From: Drosophila pseudoobscura
Lineage: Eukaryota; Arthropoda; Insecta; Diptera; Drosophilidae
Reading direction: 5' to 3'
Length of the DNA stretch: 64,000 bases
Assembly (NCBI RefSeq): GCF_009870125.1
Contig: NC_046680.1
Location: 18,061,501-18,125,500 of the forward strand
In this document: positions 56,590-64,000 of the stretch, in pieces
Layout: each line of letters begins with the position of its first letter
Position numbering within the stretch: position 1 is the first letter of the stretch
The notes under the pieces: model-generated
What the model was told of the DNA's origin: nothing
Databases searched by the model: none
The model's input: the letters and a program-made list of their open reading frames with translations, nothing else
Made by a program: the position numbers and the translations under genes

Positions 56590-57273
56590 AGCCAACGCAA
56601 TCCGGAGCCTTTGCCATGCCCAAGTGAGCAAATATGGTAACGTAATGTTTATTGTTGATAATTAAATAGTTTACCGCTTATAAAAAAGTATGGCAATGTT
56701 GTTGTTGCTATCGATAGTGTTCCAGACATTTCAGGCGCAGAGATGAGTAGATTTCGATCGATTAATCCAATGTCGTGCAGGGGGGTGTTTATATATTTCC
56801 GCAAAAATAATAAAACTGAAGGAATTTTATCGCAGTTGGTGTGAAAGATATTGTAGCGAAGCGTTGTTTACACGTAAAGAGAAATGTGAGTTGCGTATCT
56901 GTTTAATTAAAAAGGGGGGTTGGGTGGGTTAAGTTCGTTTTATTCTTCGGTATATTTTGGTATATTTCGGTATATTCGTAGTGTCGGACGGTCACTGCTA
57001 GCGGAGATTGGCCAAAAAAAAATAAATAAAAAAAATACATAAAATAAAAATGCGAATTGCACCCATTTGCCATATTTGAAAATCTAAATCATCTGTGAAA
57101 TTGCAAATTAACTGTCCACACGTGCGCCACAAGAATTGCGTGGCATCTGGAGAGGGGAGAATAAACCGATTTTGTGGCTGAAAAAACAGGCGGCGGCGTC
57201 AACACGCGGAAGGAAGGAAGGAGCCGGGAGCTGGTATATGTGCATAACGTCTGGGGATAAATAATAAAGAGCA
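56590..57273. other. SMYD4-like gene upstream region
   Basis: 3' flank of SkpB, then a promoter area. An A-rich tract lies at 57015-57050. 57100-57273 is probably the leader of the next gene. Confidence 0.45.
56945..56998 (+). promoter_or_regulatory. motif 6 promoter block of the SMYD4-like gene
   Basis: CTTCGGTATATTTTGG, TATATTTCGGTATATTCG, then TGTCGGACGGTCACTGCTA, which looks like a degenerate motif 1. Three motif 6-like units in the sense orientation, about 280-330 bp before the ATG at 57274. Confidence 0.6.
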
Positions 57274-59122
57274 ATGGACGTGTACGACGTGAGCGACGAC
57301 CTGGTCAAGAAGCTCAACGACTGGAAGCTGATTGGCATAATTTCGGGAAAGTTTAACGAGTTGAAGGAGAACTACTCAAAAGTGAACTTTGTCGAGCACG
57401 CTCTGATCGACTTCAAGTACATGGAGAAGATCTTCCTGAACGTGACCCTGCGAGAGGACAAGTGCAACAAGAGGAGTGTCGAATTCCGCATGCTTGGAAA
57501 CGAGCAGTTCTCCCTAAAGAACAGGAAATACTTTCAGGTGAGTCAATCCTCATCCCAAATCGAGTTGAACTAACCTCCAGCCTCTTACATTTCAGGCCTT
57601 GGAGTTGTACAACAAAAGCATTTGCTTTGCCGAACCCAACTCAGAGCATCTCTCCATAGGCTATGCCAATCGGTCGGCTGTTCTTTTCGAATGGAAGCGC
57701 TATAGGGACTGCCTGGCCAATATTGAGCTGGCCCGGAAGGCGAATTACCCGGCGAGACTAAGCCACAAGTTGGACAAGCGAGAACGTGACTGCCAGCAGC
57801 TTTTAGAGCAGCAGCCCCCCGATGTGGTTCCTCACGAGTTCAAGCTGAGCTTCGATTCCCATGCCCAAGTCCCGTACATTGCCGACTGCCTGGAGCTGAG
57901 GGAATCGCCCGACGAGGGGCGCTTCGTTGTGACCAACCGGGATCTGGTGGTTGGCGATCTGGTTGCTGTCGAGCAGCCGTTCTGCTCGACTCTGTTGCCC
58001 CCGATGCGGTATATTCGGTGTGCCACCTGCAAGCGGGAGAACTACCTGACCCTCATTCCCTGCGATAGCTGTTGCTCCGTCATGTTCTGCTCCGAGGAGT
58101 GCAAGCTTCGGGCCACATCCAGTTTTCATCGCTTCGAGTGTCCAATCATCGATTTCTTGCACCGCATGTTCAACAAGATCCACGGCATCGCCCTGCGGAC
58201 CACCATGGCTGCCTTGGACCTGTATCCCAGTATCGAGGAGCTGATGGCTTTCTGTGAGCAGCCGCAGAACCAGCACAAGTGCGCCTTCGACTTGGATTAC
58301 AGCCAACTGTCTGCCCAGGAGCATTACCGGGCTATCCACGGACTTGTCACTAACCAGCATCTGCGATCCGTCTCTGATCTCTTCCAGCGGTCGGTTGTCT
58401 GTGCCGTGCTGAAGCACTTCATCATCGAGTATACGCCGCTCAAGGACTTTCTGGGCGGCGAGGATGGGAGGAACTTCTTTACGGACCTACTCTTCAGGCA
58501 TCTGCAAACATCACCCTCGAATATGCATGGCATCGATCTTGTGGAACAGGTGAACGAGACCAAGGACGATCAAACGCACTCGTCGGGTGCCTACGCCTTC
58601 CTTTCGCTGCTGAATCACTCTTGTGCGCCCAACACCCTCCGAATTTACGAAGGAACCAAGGCATACCTGTTCGTCCTTAGGCCTATCAAGGCGGGGAATG
58701 TTCTCTACGACAACTATGGGTGAGTGATTAACCATAAAACCTCTCATTGGCACGACTTAGCTTTAACTCGTCTTCTCAAATGCAGCGCCCACTTTGCGGT
58801 CTTCAGTAAGCAGCAGCGGCTAGACACTCTCTCCATGCAGTACAGATTCGATTGCAAGTGCGAGGGCTGCGAACTGGACTACCCGACCTTCGGTCGAATG
58901 CCGCACAAGGCGACAGTTCCTTCGGTCACCGACGACACGGACATGAAGTCGCTGGGTGCCTACAACTATGACTTTGCGACGAGCAATTACACAAAGTACT
59001 GTGAATTCCTTACGCAATACGGCGCCGCCTATCCCTGCGAGCAGATCAGCTCGGCCGAGGAGTGCCTCAAAATGGCCCTGCATATCATGGTGGATGCAGT
59101 ACCGCTCAAGGCGAAAATGTAA
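57274..59122 (+). CDS. SMYD4-type SET/MYND protein lysine methyltransferase, 574 aa
   Basis: Putative protein-lysine methyltransferase of the SMYD4 class. Exons: 57274-57537, 57596-58719 and 58786-59122, in frame. After an N-terminal helical part, TPR-like helices occur at about residues 70-150 (NEQFSLKNRKYFQALELYNK, GYANRSAVLFEWKRYRDCL). The SET fold begins near 185 (GRFVVTNRDLVVGDLVAVEQ) and is split by a MYND zinc finger at about 230-270 (CATCKR...CDSCCSVMFCSEECK...HRFEC). The SET core has LNHSCAPN (about 426) and ends YDNYG (about 461), keeping the cofactor-binding NHS and the catalytic tyrosine. Post-SET cysteines follow (CKCEGC). Drosophila has several SMYD4 paralogues and I do not assign which. 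It is shorter than human SMYD4 (about 800), mainly at the C-terminal TPR end. Confidence 0.88.
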
Positions 59123-59154
59123 TCTGACTAGACATTAACTTAACTCCCACTTCC

Positions 59155-59236
59155 TCCTGTATCCTGTGTCCTGCATCCTGCGTCCTGCATCCTATATCCT
59201 GTATCCTGCATCCCGTATCCTGCATCCTGCATCCTC
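59155..59236. repeat. 7-bp minisatellite (TCCTGCA)n
   Basis: About 11-12 units of TCCTGCA with TCCTGTA, TCCTGTG, TCCTGCG, TCCTATA and TCCCGTA variants, in the 3' UTR just after the SMYD4-like stop codon. Confidence 0.9.
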
Positions 59237-59715
59237 CTTTCGCATCCCCCACATACGGACGAACTCTTTCGGAGCTGATTGATTGAAAGAAGCGTATTAA
59301 AAACAAAAGCAAACAAGTAATTAATTACGATACATTTTGTTGCCATAAGTCTAGACTCTAGGGCAAAGGCAACGCCAGCAACCACCAGGAGCACACTTAA
59401 CTTTTATTGTAATTTGTAATTGTACATTTCGACCGATACCCTTGGTTCTGTTTTACTTTGCACCACAACACACAAAAAACAGCACACCAGACCAGACACC
59501 ACACATTTCACAGTTGTCGCAAGCTCAAAATTTCAAATGATGATTTATTTTGTCCACGTCTTTGAATATCTTCGAAGAAAACATTTATTCGAAGCATGCG
59601 AAAAGAGATACAAAACAGAATCCATAAAACCGACACATGTTTTTATAATTATTTTACAAAACACCCACTAAATGAGAAATACAATATTTTTTAATTGTAA
59701 ATATCTCCTTAATTT
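59237..59715. other. convergent 3' ends of the SMYD4-like gene and OSCP1
   Basis: AT-rich, no frame of note. 3' UTRs of both genes probably lie or overlap here. Confidence 0.5.
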
Positions 59716-60760
59716 CTAAGCCATCTTGCTGTACAAGTCGATGAGATTTTGATTGAGTATGGAGTCCCTCCTGCTGTGGGGGGCTTCCGTGTTTGTCCGA
59801 GCAGCTGTCTGGAGCTGCACAAACTCGCAACCTGTTGAGGTGGAGGAATGGCCCTCATCGAACAGAACATTGCCAAACGCCTGCTCAAACTGCTCCTGGA
59901 ACTGGCGGGCATTTATGGGCTGCAGGTCCTCGCCTGCAGGCAGTGGACTGATGTTCAGCTGGGCAGCCAGTTTGTCCATGCTGTTGGGCTCTCGCGCGCT
60001 CTGCTGATGCGCCTCCTCACTCTTCACGTACATGTTGTCACCAATGGTCTGGACATAGTCGCCGAAGTACTCCTGATCCACCTCCTTGAAAAAGCTGCCG
60101 TCCATGGCCTGGAAACCTAGCCGAATCAGCAGCGATATTTTCGTATTGAAGCATTCCAACCAGGCCTTGTTGGTATTGTAAATGGACAGCTGCGCCTCCT
60201 CCCCACTGGCGTTCCAAAAGTCCAGCAGAGTGTTCTTGGTAAAGTCAATCAGCATGTGGCGCTTGGAGTCCGGATACATCTTGTTGATGGCCTCCAGGTG
60301 TCGGAAGGTTATCTCGAGCAAATGGTGCTGGTGCTTGGAAACGAACAGCTGCCATTTGTATAGCATGGTCATCAGGTTCCAGAGTTTGCCCATGGACTGT
60401 TCATCGATGCGCATCACGGAGCAGGTGGCTATATCGTTCAGCATGAATTTGCAGTGCTCGACTGTCAGGAGCTGGGCATTGTTGTGCTTGGAGCCGTTCA
60501 GCAGGGAGTCGATGAACTTGGGATCCAGCAGTACTGAAGTCACATCGTGGATAACTGCCAGAAGCGGTTACTTAGGCTTGGGATCAAACGCATTGAAGGA
60601 TGGCCACCCACTCACCTTGTACCGACTTGTCCTTGGCGATTTGTTGCGCCTTCAGCCGCTGATCAATCACATAGAGCATCTCGCAGCCAAGGTTGACCAA
60701 AATAAAGACATTGGCACGGGGACTCAGCTGCTGGTGCTGCTTCGTACTGAAATTGGACAT
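59716..60760 (-). CDS. OSCP1 (organic solute carrier partner 1 / NOR1) homologue, 327 aa
   Basis: Homologue of OSCP1, a conserved protein linked to cilia, mitochondria and endomembranes in vertebrates and flies. Two exons on the - strand: 60760-60616 and 60554-59716. The N-terminus has the family signature VFILVNLGCEMLYVIDQRLK (human LFLNLGGEMLYILDQRL). It continues VIHDVTSVLLDPKFID, MRIDEQSMGKLWNLMTMLYK (human MKLNQASMDKLYDLMTMAFK) and HHLLEITFRHLEAINKMYPD. The later part has the conserved EYFGDYVQTIGDNMYV (human ELYGDRVLKLGTNMYS) and ends IDLYSKMA (human LLAMMDEL). Length is slightly below human (about 380), mainly from a shorter tail. It is not a membrane transporter itself: no membrane segments are seen. 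It converges with the SMYD4-like gene and diverges from Mecr. Confidence 0.87.
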
Positions 60761-61504
60761 TGTTTAAAGGCTACTGCCAGACGCAAGGGTCGAATCTAAA
60801 CTAAACTAAGCCAAGACGGCGACGACGGCACGCAAGCCTCAAAAAGTATTCACACATACATTTAGTTTATTGGATTTTTCGTTTCCGTGCAGAGAGGTCC
60901 CCGTGTCCTGCCATGTTTGACGGCTTTATGAGAGCCCCGGCAACGTCTTTCACTACAAACAAAAACAACGACGCCGACGACAGGCGACGTGTATAATTAT
61001 GACCACAGTGTGGGTAGTGCGGCGGCCTCCACCTAGGGAGTGGGGTTTTGGACTCCATTGCATGGAGAGTTATTGATTAGTATATCTCAATGGCAAACGC
61101 AATGAAATTATTATGGAAATTATGGCAGCAAGCTAAAAAGTTAAAACGTTTTCGCGTTCGTGTCATTAGTAGGGGGAATTATCTAGCTACTCGTATTTTA
61201 GAGCGAGCCTAACATATGGCAGGTTCCCTGGAATACACTTCAACGCTAATTTGACGGCTTCCTATGTGGCTTCCCATTTGTGAATTAAGCACCTGCAGTG
61301 AAGGGCAGCAGGAAGTACACGTCGGAAGTTGCGTGCATGCAGTCCTAGCGAATTCCAGAAGTTGGGGCGGATTGATTTTGAAAGACCACACAAGCGCCAA
61401 AACAGAATTCTAGTGTGCAACAGGCGCCGAATCGTTCCAAGCAGGAATTATCCAGCACTGTTATAAAATTCTAGGGCATATTGCATTTTTTTGTGTTATT
61501 AATA
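60761..61504. other. bidirectional intergenic region between OSCP1 and Mecr
   Basis: About 740 bp between divergent genes. A TATAAAAT-like sequence lies at about 61462-61470, 40 bp before the Mecr ATG; otherwise no perfect motif 1, DRE or motif 6 was found. Open frames on the - strand (60867-61058, 61209-61400) are short and have no family character. Confidence 0.45.
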
Positions 61505-62642
61505 ATGTTGCGTCAAACGCTTCGTCCTTGTCACGCCGCCCATTGGTGCCGGCAAATGTCCGTGGTGGCCAAGTCCTTGAAGTACACCCAACACGGAGAG
61601 CCACAAGATGTCTTGAAGCTGGTCGAGGACCAGCTGGCCGATCCCAAGGATAAGCAAGTGCTGGTGAGGATTTTGGCGGCTCCCATCAACCCAGCGGACA
61701 TTAATACCATTCAGGGTGAGCCAAAACACACATACAGCGTATGCTGGTGGACAGATTATAGTTAAATTACTCTATTCGCTAGGCAAATATCCCGTCAAAC
61801 CAAAATTTCCAGCCGTGGCCGGCAATGAATTCGTAGGCGAGGTTATCTGTGTCGGGGAGAATGTCAAGGGCCTGCAAGCGGGGGAACACGTTATACCTCT
61901 GGCTACAGGTCTGGGGACATGGACCACGTATGGCCTCTACAATCAGAATCAGCTTATGACCGTGCCCAAAAAAGTTGGATTGGCAGAGGCGGCCACTGTC
62001 ACTGTCAATCCGTGCACTGCGTATCGGATGCTAAAGGACTTTGTAAAGCTGTCGCCGGGGGACACAGTCATACAGAATGGAGCCAACAGCGCTGTTGGAC
62101 AGGCTGTCCACCAACTGTGCCGCGCCTGGGGCATCAATAGCATTGGCATTGTCCGCGACCGCCCGGAGATTTGTGAGCTGAAGCAACTGCTGGAGTGCCT
62201 GGGTGCCACGGCGGTGCTAACAGAGGCGGAAATTCGCACCAGTGACATCTTTAAAACCGGGAAGGTCAAGCGCCCAAAGCTGGCGTTCAACTGTGTGGGC
62301 GGCAAAAGCGCAACGGAAGTGTCGCGTCATCTGGATGACCGCGGTGTTATGGTTACCTACGGGGGCATGTCCCGGGAGCCAGTTACGGTGGCTACTGGAC
62401 CACTCATTTTCAAAGACATTGCATTTAGAGGCTTCTGGATGACTCGCTGGTCCAAGGAGAACTACGATGCACCCGAACGCAAGCAAATGTTCAAGGAACT
62501 ATTCGAGCTTATGGAACAGGGAAAATTCGTGGCTCCCACCCATGAGATGGTGCCCCTAGAGAAGTTCAAGGACGCCGCAGCAGCAGCTCTCAGTTTCAAG
62601 GGATTCACAGGCAAGAAATTCATCCTAAACATGAGAGAATAA
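61505..62642 (+). CDS. Mecr: mitochondrial trans-2-enoyl-CoA/ACP reductase, 356 aa
   Basis: NADPH-dependent reductase of the last step of mitochondrial fatty acid synthesis (MECR/ETR1), needed for lipoic acid supply. Exons: 61505-61715 and 61783-62642, in frame. The N-terminus MLRQTLRPCHAAHWCRQMS is a basic mitochondrial presequence. The MDR-superfamily fold follows: APINPADINTIQGKYPVKPK, where the Tyr after QGK is the family's catalytic residue, then VAGNEFVGEV, the nucleotide-binding segment GDTVIQNGANSAVGQAVHQL, NSIGIVRDR (specific for NADPH with the Arg), AFNCVGGKSA and the substrate-loop FRGFWMTRW. Zinc ligands of classical MDR alcohol dehydrogenases are absent, as expected. Length matches human MECR (373). 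Its stop lies only about 100 bp from the convergent Uba3 stop. Confidence 0.93.
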
Positions 62643-62740
62643 TTAGATTAATTGAGGCTCTTAGCCTTTGGCTTTATTGTATACACATTATGTGGTATAT
62701 ATGCGGAACAAATTTGTTGTATCTTGTGATTGAATATGAT

Positions 62741-64000
62741 TCAGTTCATTTCCACCTCGTTTGCTTGATATTTGAGCTGTAGGGTCATGGCCGAAGGGGA
62801 TGTGGGATCGGTGACCGTCAGCTGCTGTCCATCCTGCAGTCCCAATTCGCCCAGGGATTGTGTAAGGTTTTTCCTGGTGGCCTCCTCAATACTCTTTACT
62901 GTGGACATGTAGAGGGTCCGCTGCTTGCCATCCTTCATCACAGTGGTCAGAGCGGGGCTCTTGAGCTGGAAACGAGGCGAGTCGCAGAGTGACTTGATCA
63001 CGTCATCCAGGGTGGTGGTATTGGGATCCTCGATGGGCAGCAGTTGTGGCTTGTTACTACAAGCCAGACAGTTCTCAGACTTTTCTGGCTCATAGGTATA
63101 CGTGTAAATACCATCCAGATCGTTGAAATTCAGGTAGTTCGACATGCTGTCGTAGCAACTGGTGGCCAATTTGAAAACCTCCATAGCACAGGCAGCAGCA
63201 ATGACAGCATTGGTGCTGGCTACTGCAGGAATTATGTGCTTAATGACGCCTTGGACGAGGCGATAAGTGATTCCAGCTATGTTAAATTCGTTGGCCCTCT
63301 CCACCGCTCTTTCGTAAATCCAGCCAATGTGCTGGGGATCGTCTCCGTCCAGGGGGACATTGAAGGGATTCTCCTTATCCCACTGTATCAGCTTTACGTA
63401 CTCAACGCAATGCTCCGGCAGTCGGGGAGTATTTGCTATGGTACACAGTGGATAATTCACTTGTGGTGGAAACAAGTCAAGAGTGCACTCGATGCAGGCT
63501 GTGAAGCCTGGCAATATAACACGAGCATTTCCCTTGAAGCCCTCGGTACCACCATCAATCATGGGCACAATTGAGCTGACATCTATGGTGCCGTCATCCT
63601 CGTAGCGCAGCATCGATAGCAGCATGCCATTGATCCATCTCCTGGCCACAATTGAGTCTAGTCCACACACAATCAGGTGAAACTGCTGATAGAAGGAATC
63701 GTCAAAGTCCTGGATTTTCTTGAAATGCGGCGTGACCCGGCAGGTGGGAACTCTTCCGTTGATGAAACGCGCAGCGCATTCCGCCTTCGAGGATCCAATG
63801 TCCGTTCGTCGGAACAGAAACTGTCTGTTCAGATTAGACAGTTCAATGGTGTCCATGTCAATCACATGCAAATTACCGAAGCCCATCAGAGCCAAGTCCT
63901 TCAACAGCTCACAGCCCAGACCGCCGGCACCGATGATTAGGACTTCTGATTTCGTTTGCAAGAAATCCAAGTTGTCAGGAGAGGCTGTGAAGTCATCCTT
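62741..64000 (-). CDS. Uba3: Uba3, catalytic subunit of NEDD8-activating enzyme, 5' end outside window
   Basis: Catalytic E1 subunit that adenylates NEDD8 and carries it as thioester, working with APP-BP1 (Nae1). The frame is open to the window edge at 64000 (419 codons before the stop at 62741), so the gene is truncated by the window, not broken; roughly 30 N-terminal residues and any upstream exons are missing. Seen: the ATP-binding [55 protein letters not shown], the Cys pairs for zinc (CIEC with CLAC), the catalytic cysteine in [15 protein letters not shown], the region [20 protein letters not shown] and a C-terminal ubiquitin-fold domain (about the last 100 residues), which recruits the E2. 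No introns in the visible part. Very close to human UBA3 throughout. The 3' end is convergent with Mecr. Confidence 0.95.
   Translation of the reverse strand, partial: KDDFTASPDNLDFLQTKSEVLIIGAGGLGCELLKDLALMGFGNLHVIDMDTIELSNLNRQFLFRRTDIGSSKAECAARFINGRVPTCRVTPHFKKIQDFDDSFYQQFHLIVCGLDSIVARRWINGMLLSMLRYEDDGTIDVSSIVPMIDGGTEGFKGNARVILPGFTACIECTLDLFPPQVNYPLCTIANTPRLPEHCVEYVKLIQWDKENPFNVPLDGDDPQHIGWIYERAVERANEFNIAGITYRLVQGVIKHIIPAVASTNAVIAAACAMEVFKLATSCYDSMSNYLNFNDLDGIYTYTYEPEKSENCLACSNKPQLLPIEDPNTTTLDDVIKSLCDSPRFQLKSPALTTVMKDGKQRTLYMSTVKSIEEATRKNLTQSLGELGLQDGQQLTVTDPTSPSAMTLQLKYQANEVEMN

Noticed and set aside
1-64000. tRNA, rRNA, microRNA and CRISPR features
   Set aside because: No tRNA box A/B pairs, rRNA stretches or CRISPR-like arrays were noticed by eye, and the miR-184 and miR-281 mature sequences that I looked for are not present. 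Absence is not proven without a structure-based search.

Overview
The window is nuclear DNA of a fly, almost certainly genus Drosophila. Genes have short GT-AG introns, intergenic DNA is AT-rich, DINE-1/INE-1-like repeats carry the typical CTGTCTGTCCGT tract, and core promoters use the Drosophila motif 1 / DRE / motif 6 vocabulary. NAT1, sug, Sans, SCCRO3, SkpB and Uba3 together suggest Muller element C (D. melanogaster 2R). Divergence from melanogaster and a lineage-specific repeat load suggest another species, perhaps of the obscura group; that placement is inference.

Layout. 1-4.7 kb is mostly non-coding, with one small candidate gene at 3.3 kb. A five-exon SLC6 amino-acid transporter gene lies at 4.7-7.0 kb on the + strand. 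From 7.0 to about 19.9 kb no gene could be supported. From 19.9 to 23.5 kb a tandem duplication carries two intact four-exon genes for secreted DUF1091 proteins on the - strand, embedded in DINE-1 and hAT debris. A C2H2 zinc-finger gene (24.7-26.6 kb) is followed by gene relics (26.8-27.5 kb) beside a preserved promoter block. NAT1 (eIF4G2/DAP5) occupies 30.5-35.1 kb, a PSMG4-like proteasome chaperone 36.8-37.3 kb, a complete DINE-1-like element 39.7-40.8 kb and sugarbabe 42.6-43.9 kb. Two - strand genes follow: an RNF34/RFFL-type RING ligase (44.9-47.3 kb) and SCCRO3 (48.7-49.9 kb). After a repeat block come Sans (53.0-54.9 kb), a small membrane protein (55.2 kb), SkpB (56.1 kb), a SMYD4-type gene (57.3-59.1 kb), an OSCP1 homologue on the - strand (59.7-60.8 kb), Mecr (61.5-62.6 kb) and the 3' part of Uba3 on the - strand, which runs off the window end.

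Functional themes. The right half is dense in ubiquitin/NEDD8/proteasome functions: Uba3 activates NEDD8, SCCRO3 promotes cullin neddylation, SkpB is an SCF adaptor, and there is a RING E3 and a proteasome assembly chaperone. They are not an operon and sit on both strands. sug and Mecr belong to metabolism. The most interesting signals are the lack of any usable AUG for NAT1, and a promoter-like motif block of about 70 bp that recurs upstream of several unrelated genes, always in gene orientation and partly carried by a dispersed, apparently hAT-derived repeat.
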